From an uncultured Mesorhizobium sp. (GTDB taxonomy: Bacteria > Pseudomonadota > Alphaproteobacteria > Rhizobiales > Rhizobiaceae), in the NCBI GenBank assembly GCA_937958475.1, contig CALFXR010000079.1:1-27540 (forward strand): a DNA stretch of 27,540 bases, in the 5' to 3' direction. The notes beneath the pieces are model-generated. The model made no database searches, was not told where the DNA came from, and saw only the letters and a program-made list of their open reading frames with translations. Positions 14,128 through 22,116 of the stretch are shown here, piece after piece; the first letter of the stretch is position 1, and every line of letters starts with the position of its first letter. The translations under genes were made by a program, and so were the position numbers.

Positions 14128-14180
14128 GCAAATCGGCCTATAGGTTCACTCCTGAAAACAACAGCCGGCGGGCGGTCCAG

Positions 14181-14846
14181 ATGCGGATATTGGTTGTCGA
14201 GGACGACAAGGATCTCAACCGGCAGATTTCGGACGCGCTGATCGACGCCGGCTATGTCGTCGACCGCGCCTTCGACGGCGAGGAAGGCCATTTCCTCGGC
14301 GACACCGAGCCCTACGACGCGGTCGTGCTCGACATCGGCCTGCCGCAGATGGACGGCATCAGCGTCGTCGAGCGCTGGCGCCGCGCCGGCCGCAAGATGC
14401 CCGTCCTGATCCTCACCGCGCGCGACCGCTGGAGCGACAAGGTCGCCGGCATCGACGCCGGCGCCGACGACTACGTCACCAAGCCGTTCCACATCGAGGA
14501 AGTGCTCGCCCGGGTGCGCGCCCTGATCCGCCGCGCCGCCGGCCATGCCTCGTCGGAGCTGACCTGCGGGCCGCTGCGCCTCGACACCAAGGCGTCGAAG
14601 GCCGACGTCAAGGGCGTGCCGCTGAAGCTGACGTCGCACGAGTTCCGCCTGCTCGCCTACCTGATGCACCACGCCGGCCAGGTCGTGTCGCGGACCGAAC
14701 TCGTCGAGCATCTCTACGACCAGGATTTCGACCGCGATTCCAACACGATCGAGGTGTTCGTCGGACGCCTGCGCAAGAAGATGGGCATCGACATGATCGA
14801 GACGGTGCGCGGCATGGGCTACCGCATGCGCGAGCCCGATGCGTGA
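14181..14846 (+). CDS. feuP: OmpR-family response regulator FeuP
   Basis: The 221-residue protein has a receiver domain with the acidic pair in LVVEDD, phosphoacceptor D51 in VVLDIGLPQMDG, T in LILTARD and K in DYVTKPF. A winged-helix DNA-binding domain follows, with LTSHEFRLLAYLMHHAGQVV, VFVGRLRKKM and VRGMGYRMR. The receiver carries FDGEEGHFLGDTEPYDA, as I recall for rhizobial FeuP, and the kinase partner is next door. FeuP is known in rhizobia for iron uptake (R. leguminosarum) and for control of cyclic-glucan export and symbiosis (S. meliloti). The ATG at 14181 is the natural family start; the upstream binding site is weak. Confidence 0.85.
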   Translation: MRILVVEDDKDLNRQISDALIDAGYVVDRAFDGEEGHFLGDTEPYDAVVLDIGLPQMDGISVVERWRRAGRKMPVLILTARDRWSDKVAGIDAGADDYVTKPFHIEEVLARVRALIRRAAGHASSELTCGPLRLDTKASKADVKGVPLKLTSHEFRLLAYLMHHAGQVVSRTELVEHLYDQDFDRDSNTIEVFVGRLRKKMGIDMIETVRGMGYRMREPDA

Positions 14847-14904
14847 GGCCCCGCTTCCGCGCGAGGCCGCCGCGAAGCGCGCCGGCTGACGGGAGCCGCG
14901 CCTC

Positions 14905-16275
14905 GTGAAGACGATGCCGCGCTCGCTGACCTTCCGGGTCATCGCCTTCTCCACGGTCTGGGCGGTGATCGCGCTGATCGCCATCGCCACCGTGATCACC
15001 ACGCTCTACCGCCAGGCCAGCGAAAGCGGCTTCAACAGCCTGCTGTCGGCGCATCTGTTCAACCTGATCGGTTCGGTCGGGGTCTCTGCCGGCGGGGCGC
15101 TGACCGGCAGCCCCGATCTTGGCGACCTGCGCTTCTCGCAACCCGGCTCGGGCTGGTACTGGTCGGTCGAGCCGGTGGCCGGCGACCTGACCGGCGTCCT
15201 GCGGTCCCCGTCGATGACCGGCCCGATCGCCTCGCCGCCGGTCGCCGAGGTTCCCTTCGATTCCGGCTTCCAGCGCAGCTACGCCGCCGACGGCATCGCC
15301 GGGGAGGAGATCGCCGTCTTCGAGAGCGAGTTCGTGCTCGGTTCCAACAACCGCGTCGCCCGCTTCCGCGTGATGGGCAACTTAAGCGAGCTGGAAGCGC
15401 AGATCGAGGCCTTCCAGCGCCGTCTCTATACCTATCTGGCGATCTTCGGCGCCGGCATGATCGGCATCAACGCCATCGCCATCCTGCTCGGACTGCGGCC
15501 GCTGCAAAGGGTGCGCGCGGCGCTGGCGCTGGTGCGGGAGGGCACCGCGCAGAAGCTCGACGGCAGCTTTCCCCTGGAGATCGAACCGCTGGCCAACGAG
15601 ACCAATGCGCTGATCGAGAACAACCGGCGCATCGTCGAGCGCTCGCGCACCCAGGTCGGCAACCTGGCGCATTCGCTGAAGACGCCGCTCGCCGTGCTTG
15701 CCAACGAGGGTCGCCTGATCGGCGGCGACAAGGGCCGGCTGATCGTCGACCAGGCTTCGGCGATGCAGAAGCAGCTCGAGCACTACCTTCAGCGCGCCCG
15801 CATCGCCGCCCAGCGCGACAGCGTTATCTATCGCACCCCGATCGCGCCGGCATTGACCCGCATGGTGCGCGTCGTCGGCAAGCTCAATCCGGCCGCCCGC
15901 ATCGACCTCGCCCTGCCGCAGGAGGAGATCCTGTTCGCCGGCGAGCGCGAGGATTTCGAGGAGATCGTCGGCAATCTCCTGGAAAATGCGGCGAAATGGG
16001 CGAAGGGCGAGATCCGCGTATCGCTGGCGCCGACCACGGCGGCCGGCGAACGCGCCTTCGCGCTGACGATCGAGGACGACGGGCCGGGCATTCCCGAGGA
16101 CAAGGCCCGCGAGGCGCTGAGGCGCGGCCGCCGCCTCGACGAGACCAAGCCGGGAACGGGGCTCGGCCTCGCCATCGTCGCCGATCTGGTCGCCGAGTAC
16201 GGCGGCCGCCTCGGCCTCGAACGGTCGGGGCTGGGCGGCCTGCGTGCGGTGGTCGAGCTGAAACGGGCGGTGTGA
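14905..16275 (+). CDS. feuQ: Sensor histidine kinase FeuQ
   Basis: The 456-residue kinase has membrane segments at about 13-33 and 173-195 enclosing a periplasmic sensor domain of some 140 residues. After a short linker comes the PhoQ-type dimerisation box, GNLAHSLKTPLAVLANEG, with H256. The ATPase domain has NLLENAAKWAKGE (N box), DDGPGIPEDKA (G1) and PGTGLGLAIVADL (G2). The PhoQ-like AHSLKTPL sequence and the place after FeuP support FeuQ. The start is GTG at 14905, with GGGAG nine bases upstream; ATG 14914 is too far from it. The periplasmic domain is the likely contact for the FeuN-like protein. No clear terminator follows. Confidence 0.85.
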   Translation: MKTMPRSLTFRVIAFSTVWAVIALIAIATVITTLYRQASESGFNSLLSAHLFNLIGSVGVSAGGALTGSPDLGDLRFSQPGSGWYWSVEPVAGDLTGVLRSPSMTGPIASPPVAEVPFDSGFQRSYAADGIAGEEIAVFESEFVLGSNNRVARFRVMGNLSELEAQIEAFQRRLYTYLAIFGAGMIGINAIAILLGLRPLQRVRAALALVREGTAQKLDGSFPLEIEPLANETNALIENNRRIVERSRTQVGNLAHSLKTPLAVLANEGRLIGGDKGRLIVDQASAMQKQLEHYLQRARIAAQRDSVIYRTPIAPALTRMVRVVGKLNPAARIDLALPQEEILFAGEREDFEEIVGNLLENAAKWAKGEIRVSLAPTTAAGERAFALTIEDDGPGIPEDKAREALRRGRRLDETKPGTGLGLAIVADLVAEYGGRLGLERSGLGGLRAVVELKRAV

Positions 16276-16531
16276 CCGGGGGCGCCGGCGCGCTCGGACG
16301 GGACCGACCGGCGAAGGCGGCTCCGCGTGCCCGTGCCAGCGTCAATCGGGCGCAAGACGACGAGGGTGGCCGGAGCGCTGTCGCAGACCTATATTCTCGC
16401 GCTGGCGTCGACGTCTCTTTCGTGCCAATGTTTTCGGCCAAGAAGAGCGTTACGCGATAGTCGCGCGCGTCGTAACGACGGCTTAACCGTCGAGTCGCAC
16501 AAGAATAACGCACCCTTCAAGGGAGAGGTTG
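16276..16531. other. Intergenic stretch after feuQ
   Basis: No gene is evident. A 17-base inverted repeat lies at 16477-16493 (CGACGG, CTTAA loop, CCGTCG), and CGTTAC...GTAACG brackets a G/C-rich core just before it. The stretch ends in a good GGGAGAGG site for the next ORF, so it probably holds that gene's promoter and possibly an operator. Confidence 0.4.
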
Positions 16532-16753
16532 ATGGTAGCTGCATTGCAGCGGATCACCGCAGCATTCAGCGAATGGAGCGGCAGCTGGCGCAGCCGAAAC
16601 GCCGTGACCGCCAAGCACGGCTCTTCTCGGGACATGGTCGGCGAATACGAGGCCGACTATACAGAGCCGAGTGAAGATGAATTGGCCACAGCAGACGAAG
16701 ACAGTGAAGCGCTCCTGGCTCGCAGCCGAGTGGTATCAAGCAAGCGGTTGTGA
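16532..16753 (+). CDS. Small hypothetical protein upstream of PemK-like gene
   Basis: This 73-residue ORF has a strong GGGAGAGG (16521-16528) three bases before its ATG, and ends 12 bases before the PemK-like gene. The N-terminal half is neutral to basic (ALQRITAAFSEWSGSWRSRN); the C-terminal half is markedly acidic (EYEADYTEPSEDELATADED). I recognise no family and see no AbrB-like or ribbon-helix-helix pattern of the usual MazE/PemI antitoxins. Position, size and an acidic tail would fit an antitoxin; that is inference from context. It could also be an unrelated small protein. Confidence 0.5.
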   Translation: MVAALQRITAAFSEWSGSWRSRNAVTAKHGSSRDMVGEYEADYTEPSEDELATADEDSEALLARSRVVSSKRL

Positions 16754-16765
16754 TAGCCACTCCTT

Positions 16766-17182
16766 ATGGGGTGGACGTTTCTTCCTGTCGAAGACTTGCC
16801 CGAACCGGGCGACATACTGTGGTGCCGGTGGCCGCTGCGGGAGAAGCCAGGTGTTCCGGGTCAGGCCGCAAGGCCAGTACTGGTCCTCGAGACGTCGGTC
16901 CACCAGCGAGACGATGATGGCGTTCAGTTCGGCGCCGCGGTCGTCTGCTACGGAACCGGCAACGTGGAAGATGCCCGCCCGGGCGACTTTCTGGTTCCGA
17001 CGCGCGCGGAGGCTGCTTCTCTCGGCCTCCACAAACCGACACGCTTCGATGTCGGCCGCCCGAAGCGGCTGATATGGTGCGAGGAGTACTTCCTCGCGCC
17101 GGACTACCTCCGATCGCGGAACATCACGATCGGGCGGCTCGACGAAGCCCAGCGTCTGGCGTTGAAGGCCCTTCTTGGCTAA
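16766..17182 (+). CDS. PemK/MazF-like protein
   Basis: The 138-residue protein has the MazF/PemK-type order of elements: PEPGDILWCRWPL near the start (the GDI-W strand), ARPVLVLE (the RP-LVL strand), VVCYGTG, then RPGDFLVPTRAEA and TRFDVGRPKRLIWCEEYF. MazF/PemK toxins cut mRNA at short motifs; some PemK-like chromosomal proteins of rhizobia have no known activity. Between the first and second strand is a longer GREKPGVPGQ-like loop. No ribosome binding site stands before the ATG, so it may depend on translation of the 73-residue ORF 12 bases upstream. I am fairly sure of the fold family, not of toxicity. Confidence 0.62.
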   Translation: MGWTFLPVEDLPEPGDILWCRWPLREKPGVPGQAARPVLVLETSVHQRDDDGVQFGAAVVCYGTGNVEDARPGDFLVPTRAEAASLGLHKPTRFDVGRPKRLIWCEEYFLAPDYLRSRNITIGRLDEAQRLALKALLG

Positions 17183-17314
17183 CACCGAAAAGTCAGCCCG
17201 GCGTCGGCGTGCAGCGATGGTGCTTTCCTTCGCGGCCCAACTTCGGTCAAATATAGAACCTATCCGGCGGTCGTTCGTTCGTCCGCCTTCAAGCCGTCCG
17301 AGGCCAGATCCGAT

Positions 17315-17740
17315 ATGAAATCCAAGATAGCGCTGTTTGCCGCGCTTTCGGTCCTGGCGGGCTGCTCGTCGACTGCGCTCGACCGATCCGAATCCGGCGG
17401 TCTCCCGGCGCTGTCCGGCGAGGCGGGAAGGGCGGCGATCCTGCGCAACATGGCCGGCGGCCTGATCGGCGGCACGATCGGATCGGGCCTGACGGAGCGG
17501 GAACGCCGCACCGCGCTGGAGGCCGAATACCGCGCGCTCGAATACACGCCGAGCGGACAGGCGGTCGCCTGGAACGGCGATGCCGGCAGGTCGGGCGAGG
17601 TCGTCGCCGCGCAGCCCTATCGCGTCGGCTCGCAGGATTGCCGGCAGTATACCCACAAGGTGACGATCGGCGGACAGACCGGCCAGGCCCGCGGCACGGC
17701 GTGCCGCAACGCCGACGGCAGCTGGACGCCCTTGACCTAA
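17315..17740 (+). CDS. 17 kDa surface antigen-type lipoprotein
   Basis: The 141-residue protein has a lipoprotein signal, MKSKIALFAALSVLAGCSST, with lipobox LAGC and acylated C17, so it should be anchored in the outer membrane. A short glycine zipper follows (NMAGGLIGGTIGSGL), then LEAEYRALEYTPSGQAVAWN and YRVGSQDCRQYTHKVTIGGQ with TACRNADGSWTP. This is the pattern of the Rickettsia 17 kDa antigen / RT0821-Lpp0805 family. Its role is unknown, perhaps outer-membrane stability. A CAAATATAGAAC stretch upstream could contain a -10 element. It stands 85 bases before ccmI; whether they share a transcript is unclear. Confidence 0.85.
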   Translation: MKSKIALFAALSVLAGCSSTALDRSESGGLPALSGEAGRAAILRNMAGGLIGGTIGSGLTERERRTALEAEYRALEYTPSGQAVAWNGDAGRSGEVVAAQPYRVGSQDCRQYTHKVTIGGQTGQARGTACRNADGSWTPLT

Positions 17741-17825
17741 ATCAGTGCGGCCCGGCTCCCGGTCCGGCAAATCGCCGCGGGTGCCGGAGTTGGCACAAGC
17801 GACTGCGCAGACTATTGAGGTCGTC

Positions 17826-18980
17826 ATGTTGTTCTGGATTCTGGCAGCATTGCTGACGACGGGCGCGTGCCTTTCGGTGCTGCTTCCCTTCGCCCGGCGG
17901 CCGGCCCAGGCGCCGCACGCGAGCGACCATGACCTCGAAGTCTACAAGGACCAGCTCGGCGAGGTCGAACGCGATTTCGGCCGCGGCCTGATCGGCCGGA
18001 CGGAGGCCGAGGAGGCCCGCGCCGAGATCGGCCGCCGCATCCTGAGGCTTTCGGGCAGCGCGGCCCCGGCCGATCCGGCGAAGGCTCGCGACGGCGCGAC
18101 GGCGCGATTCGCTGCGATGGCGGCCGTCCTGGCGGTTCCGCTGGTGAGCTGGGCGGTCTATTCGGCGGTCGGTTCGCCGGACGTGCCGCCGCAGCCGCTG
18201 GAGGCGCGCCTCTCCGGCAATCCCGCCCAGAACACGATGGAAGAACTCGTCGCCCGCGCCGAGCGCCACCTCGCGGCCAATCCGGACGAAGGCAAGGGCT
18301 GGGACGTGCTCGGTCCGATCTATCTCAGGATGGGCCGCTATCCCGAAGCGGCGAAGGCGTTCGCCGCCGCGATCCGCCTGGAAGGCGCGAGCGCCGCCCG
18401 CGAGGCAGGGCTCGGCGAGGCGATCGCATCGGAGGCCGGCGGCATCATCTCCGCCGACGCGGCCGCCGCATTCACCCGGGCGCTGGCGCTCGAGCCGGAC
18501 TATCCGAAGGCGCGCTTCTACCTCGCCACGGCGAAGGCGCAGGAGGGCAGGCTGGAAGAGGCGGTCGCCGACTGGACGACGCTGGCCGCGACCAGCGCCG
18601 CGGATTCGCCCTGGCGCGCCGCCGCCGAGCAGGCGATCGCAGAGGCTACGCGCCGCCTCGCGGGGGGGACGACGACGCCAGCGGGCGAGGCGCCGTCCGG
18701 GCCCTCGGCCGAAGACGTCGCCGCCGCCGAATCGATGGCGCCCGCCGACCGGATGGCCATGATCGAGACGATGGTCGCCGGCCTCGACGAGAAACTGCGA
18801 CAGAATCCCGCGGACCGGGAAGGATGGCAGCGGCTGATTCGTTCCTATGTCGTGCTCGGCCGCAAGGACGACGCGCTGGCTGCGCTGAAGCGCGCCGGCG
18901 AGGCGTTCCCTGCCGGCACGGAAGAGGCTCGCGCCATCGCCGCGCTCGCCGCCGAACTCGGACTGGGCAGCACAGAGTGA
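17826..18980 (+). CDS. ccmI: Cytochrome c maturation protein CcmI (CycH)
   Basis: The 384-residue protein starts MLFWILAALLTTGACLSVLL, a first membrane segment, then a cytoplasmic region with YKDQLGEVERDFGRGLIGRT and EAEEARAEIGRRIL, a second membrane segment at about 96-115 (AMAAVLAVPLVSWAVYSAVG), and periplasmic TPR repeats (GKGWDVLGPIYLRMGRYPEA, ARFYLATAKAQEGRLEEAVA, NPADREGWQRLIRSYVVLGR). CcmI holds apocytochrome c for haem ligation with CcmF and CcmH. The ATG at 17826 has TGAGG five bases upstream; an open extension to 17745 is not family-like. It is the first gene of the ccmI-E-F-H operon, called cycHJKL in rhizobia. Confidence 0.92.
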   Translation: MLFWILAALLTTGACLSVLLPFARRPAQAPHASDHDLEVYKDQLGEVERDFGRGLIGRTEAEEARAEIGRRILRLSGSAAPADPAKARDGATARFAAMAAVLAVPLVSWAVYSAVGSPDVPPQPLEARLSGNPAQNTMEELVARAERHLAANPDEGKGWDVLGPIYLRMGRYPEAAKAFAAAIRLEGASAAREAGLGEAIASEAGGIISADAAAAFTRALALEPDYPKARFYLATAKAQEGRLEEAVADWTTLAATSAADSPWRAAAEQAIAEATRRLAGGTTTPAGEAPSGPSAEDVAAAESMAPADRMAMIETMVAGLDEKLRQNPADREGWQRLIRSYVVLGRKDDALAALKRAGEAFPAGTEEARAIAALAAELGLGSTE

Positions 18981-18984
18981 GACC

Positions 18985-19416
18985 ATGACCCGCAAGCAGA
19001 AGAGACTGTCGGTGATCGCCGGGGGCATGGGCTTCCTCGCCCTGGCCATGGTGCTCACCTTCTACGCGCTCGGGCAGAAGGCGTCGTATTTCTACATGCC
19101 CGGCGACGTCGCGGCGAACCCGGTGGCGGAGGGCCAGAGGATCCGCCTCGGCGGCCTCGTCGCCGAAGGCTCGATCAAGCGCGGCGCCGGGACGGAAGTC
19201 GACTTCGCCGTCACCGACGGCACCGACACGGTGAAGGTCGTCTTCAACGGCATCCTGCCGGACCTCTTCCGCGAGAACCAGGGCGTCATCACCGAAGGCG
19301 CCTTCGGGCCCGGCGGCGTGTTCACCGCCGACAGCGTGCTGGCCAAGCACGACGAGACCTACATGCCCAAGGAGGTCGCCGACAGCCTCAAGGAGAAGGG
19401 CGTGTGGCAGGAATGA
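18985..19416 (+). CDS. ccmE: Haem chaperone CcmE (CycJ)
   Basis: The 143-residue protein has a basic start, one membrane anchor at about 9-29 (VIAGGMGFLALAMVLTFYAL) and a periplasmic OB-fold domain. It contains RIRLGGLVAEGSIKR, VDFAVTDGTDTVKVVFNGIL and VLAKHDETYMPKEV. H122, with Y126 four residues on (HDETY), is the histidine that binds haem covalently during transfer from CcmC to CcmF. The gene starts four bases after ccmI and ends 24 bases before ccmF, so all are co-transcribed. The length is normal for the family. Confidence 0.95.
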   Translation: MTRKQKRLSVIAGGMGFLALAMVLTFYALGQKASYFYMPGDVAANPVAEGQRIRLGGLVAEGSIKRGAGTEVDFAVTDGTDTVKVVFNGILPDLFRENQGVITEGAFGPGGVFTADSVLAKHDETYMPKEVADSLKEKGVWQE

Positions 19417-19440
19417 CCGACGTCGCGAAGGGAAGCCGCC

Positions 19441-21432
19441 ATGGTTGAGATCGGCCATTTCGCCCTCGTGCTGGCTTTCGCGCTGGCGCTCGTCCAGTCG
19501 ACGATTCCCTTTCTCGGGGCGGTGAGCGGCAACGACCGGCTGATGGCTGTCGGCGGGCCGGTGACCGTGACCGGCTTCGCGCTGACGGCTCTGTCCTTCG
19601 TCGCGCTGACCCAGGCCTACGTCGTCTCCGACTTCTCGGTGGCGAACGTGTGGGAGAACTCGCACTCGCTGAAGCCGATGATCTACAAGATCAGCGGCGT
19701 CTGGGGCAACCACGAGGGCTCGATGCTGCTGTGGGTGCTGATCCTCACCTTCTTCGGCGCCCTGGTCGCCGCCTTCGGCCGGAACCTGCCGGCGACGCTG
19801 CGCGCCAACGTGCTGGCCGTGCAGGGGCTGATCGGCGCCGCCTTCCTGCTGTTCATCCTGGTCACGTCGAATCCCTTCGCGCGGATGGTGCCGGCGCCGA
19901 TCGAGGGCCGCGACCTCAATCCGGTCCTCCAGGATGTCGGCCTCGCCATCCATCCGCCGCTGCTCTACCTCGGCTATGTCGGCTTCTCGGTGTGCTTCTC
20001 CTTCGCCGTCGCGGCGCTGATCGACGGGCGTATCGACGCCGCCTGGGCGCGCTGGGTGAGGCCGTGGACGCTGGCCGCCTGGGTGTTCCTCACCGGCGGC
20101 ATCGCCATGGGCTCCTACTGGGCCTATTACGAGCTCGGCTGGGGCGGCTTCTGGTTCTGGGATCCGGTCGAGAACGCCTCGTTCATGCCCTGGCTCGCCG
20201 GCACGGCGCTGCTGCATTCGGCGATCGTCATGGAGAAGCGCTCGGCGCTGAAGATCTGGACGCTGCTGCTCGCCATCCTGACGTTTTCGCTGTCGCTGCT
20301 CGGCACTTTCCTGGTGCGCTCGGGCGTCCTGACCTCGGTGCACGCCTTCGCCACCGATCCGAGCCGCGGCGTCTTCATCCTCGCCATCCTCACCTTCTTC
20401 ATCGGCGGCTCGCTGGCGCTGTTCGCCTGGCGCTCCAACGCGCTGACGCCGGGCGGCGTCTTCCAGCCGATATCGCGCGAGGGCGCGCTGGTGCTGAACA
20501 ACCTGTTCCTGACGACGGCGACCGCGACCGTCTTCGTCGGCACGCTCTACCCGCTGTTCATCGAAGCCTTCGCCGGCGACAAGATCTCGGTCGGCGCGCC
20601 GTTCTTCGACATGACCTTCGGCGCCCTGATGGTGCCGCTGCTCGCCATGGTGCCGTTCGGGCCGCTGCTCGCCTGGAAGCGGGCCGACCTCTACGCCGCC
20701 GCGCAGCGCCTGTTCGCGGCCTTCGGCGGCGCGCTTCTGGCCGTGCTCGCCGTGCTGGTCGTGGTCGACGGCGCCTCGGTGGCGGCCGCGCTCGGCATCG
20801 GGCTCGCGGTCTGGCTGGTGCTCGGCGCGCTGACCGACCTCGCGCTGCGCTCCGGCATCGGCAGCGTCGGGCCGGCCGTCGCGCTGCGCCGTCTCGCCGG
20901 CCTGCCGCGCTCGACCTACGGAACCGCACTCGCCCATCTCGGGCTGGGCCTGACCGTGCTCGGCATCGTCGGCGTGACGTCCTTCCAGGGCGAGCGCATC
21001 GTCGCCATGCGCCAGGGCGACACGACGGAACTCGCCGGCTACACGCTGCGCTTCGAGGGCATGCGCACGGTGAAGGGCCCGAACTTCACCGAGGACCAGG
21101 GCATCTTCGCGCTCGGCACGGCGGCAGGCCGCGACCTCGGCGAAATCGTCTCGGCGAAGCGCCTCTATCCGGCCCGCCAGATGCCGACGACGGAAGCCGG
21201 CATCCGCACCTTCGGCGCCAGCCAGCTCTACGTCTCGCTCGGCGACCTGACCAGCGACGGCGGCATCGTCGTGCGCATCTGGTGGAAGCCGATGGTGACG
21301 CTGATCTGGGGCGGGGCGCTGGTGATGATGGCGGGCGGCGTCGTCTCGCTGCTCGACCGGCGCCTGAGGGTCGGCGCGCCGGCGGCGCGCAAGCGGCGGG
21401 ACAAGGTTGCCGCCGCGGGAGCGCCGTCGTGA
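19441..21432 (+). CDS. ccmF: Cytochrome c haem lyase CcmF (CycK)
   Basis: The 663-residue multi-membrane protein carries the tryptophan-rich haem-handling motif WGGFWFWDPVENASFMPWL from W234, plus ISGVWGNHEGSMLLWV, AIHPPLLYLGYVGFSVCFSF and FSLSLLGTFLVRSGVLTSVH, all diagnostic for CcmF. The length is usual. It joins haem from CcmE to apocytochrome c delivered by CcmI and CcmH in the inner membrane. GAAGGGAAG lies before the ATG. Its stop codon overlaps the GTG start of ccmH (GTGA). The 763-residue ORF on the other strand is a shadow. Confidence 0.96.
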   Translation: MVEIGHFALVLAFALALVQSTIPFLGAVSGNDRLMAVGGPVTVTGFALTALSFVALTQAYVVSDFSVANVWENSHSLKPMIYKISGVWGNHEGSMLLWVLILTFFGALVAAFGRNLPATLRANVLAVQGLIGAAFLLFILVTSNPFARMVPAPIEGRDLNPVLQDVGLAIHPPLLYLGYVGFSVCFSFAVAALIDGRIDAAWARWVRPWTLAAWVFLTGGIAMGSYWAYYELGWGGFWFWDPVENASFMPWLAGTALLHSAIVMEKRSALKIWTLLLAILTFSLSLLGTFLVRSGVLTSVHAFATDPSRGVFILAILTFFIGGSLALFAWRSNALTPGGVFQPISREGALVLNNLFLTTATATVFVGTLYPLFIEAFAGDKISVGAPFFDMTFGALMVPLLAMVPFGPLLAWKRADLYAAAQRLFAAFGGALLAVLAVLVVVDGASVAAALGIGLAVWLVLGALTDLALRSGIGSVGPAVALRRLAGLPRSTYGTALAHLGLGLTVLGIVGVTSFQGERIVAMRQGDTTELAGYTLRFEGMRTVKGPNFTEDQGIFALGTAAGRDLGEIVSAKRLYPARQMPTTEAGIRTFGASQLYVSLGDLTSDGGIVVRIWWKPMVTLIWGGALVMMAGGVVSLLDRRLRVGAPAARKRRDKVAAAGAPS

Positions 21433-21896
21433 GGCTCGCCGCGCTCCGGGCGCTCGTCGTCGCCGCGCTTCTCGCGCTTTCGGGCGCGGCGTTTGCCGTG
21501 CAGCCCGACGAGGTGCTGGCCGATCCGGCGCTCGAGGCGCGCGCCCGGGCGCTTTCGGCCGAACTGCGCTGCATGGTCTGCCAGAACCAGTCGATCGACG
21601 ATTCCGACGCCTCGCTGGCGCGCGACCTGCGCGTCCTCGTGCGCGAGCGCATCGCCGCGGGCGACACGGACGAGCAGGTGCTCGCCTACATCGTCGCGCG
21701 CTACGGCGAGTTCGTGCTCCTGAAGCCCCGCTTCAGCCTGCGCAACGCGCTGCTCTGGGGCACGCCGGCGGTGCTGCTGGTCATCGGCGGGGTGGTGCTG
21801 GTCGTGTCGACGCGGCGGCGGGAAAGGCCGGCGGGGCAGGTGCTGAACGCGGAGGAGAAGGACGCGCTGGCGAAGGTGCTCGACGGCGAGGGGTAG
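21429..21896 (+). CDS. ccmH: Cytochrome c maturation thioredoxin-like protein CcmH (CycL)
   Basis: The 155-residue protein has a signal peptide (ALVVAALLALSGAAFA), the redox motif LRCMVCQNQSIDDSDA with C48 and C51, then LVRERIAAGDTDEQVLAYIV and ARYGEFVLLKPRF, and a C-terminal membrane anchor (LLWGTPAVLLVIGGVVLVVS). This is the single-domain rhizobial type, lacking the TPR half of E. coli CcmH because that half is CcmI here. It reduces or presents the CXXCH cysteines of apocytochrome c. The GTG at 21429 overlaps the ccmF stop. The other ccm genes (ccmABCDG) are not in the window, as expected for rhizobial clusters. Confidence 0.95.
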   Translation: MRLAALRALVVAALLALSGAAFAVQPDEVLADPALEARARALSAELRCMVCQNQSIDDSDASLARDLRVLVRERIAAGDTDEQVLAYIVARYGEFVLLKPRFSLRNALLWGTPAVLLVIGGVVLVVSTRRRERPAGQVLNAEEKDALAKVLDGEG

Positions 21897-21910
21897 GCGG
21901 CTCAAGCCGC
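21897..21910. terminator. Small hairpin between convergent ccmH and hicA
   Basis: GCGGC and GCCGC arms with a TCAA loop sit in the 19 bases between the ccmH stop and the hicA stop on the other strand. On the plus strand it is followed 14 bases later by CTTTTTC inside hicA. It could be a weak bidirectional terminator. Confidence 0.4.
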
Positions 21911-21915
21911 TCGCG

Positions 21916-22113
21916 TCACAACTTTTTCTTCGATCCAGCGTCCTTGAGGATAGCGTTGGCCGTGTGCCGGCTTTTCAGCGTCCTCGGCACGATGAGGATC
22001 ACGCGGGTCTCGTCGGAACGCCATTTCTCATGTGAGCCCTTCGCGCCTTTCAAGAACGCGAATCCCAGCCTGGTGAGTTCCTTGACGACGTCGGCGTAGA
22101 AACCCTCGGCCAC
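21916..22113 (-). CDS. hicA: HicA-family toxin
   Basis: The 65-residue protein reads GFYADVVKELTRLGFAFLKG, AKGSHEKWRSD, VILIVPRTLKSRHTANAILK. This is the HicA double-stranded-RNA-binding-like fold; H28 in GSHEKW is the catalytic histidine of this mRNA interferase family. The start is GTG at 22113, three bases after the antitoxin stop. Order is antitoxin first, toxin second. The gene points against ccmH and lies between the ccm operon and degP, which are neighbours in some rhizobia, so the pair looks like an inserted accessory module. All key residues seem present. Confidence 0.85.
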   Translation of the reverse strand: MAEGFYADVVKELTRLGFAFLKGAKGSHEKWRSDETRVILIVPRTLKSRHTANAILKDAGSKKKL

Positions 22114-22116
22114 GGA

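Noticed and set aside
17795..17816. TTGGCA and CTATTG, 16 bases apart, as a ccmI promoter
   Set aside because: The start of transcription would fall at or just before the ATG and cut off the TGAGG ribosome binding site.
18646..20937. 763-residue minus-strand ORF opposite ccmI, ccmE and ccmF
   Set aside because: Low-complexity Arg/Glu/His-rich sequence opposite conserved ccm genes; shadow of GC-rich codon use.
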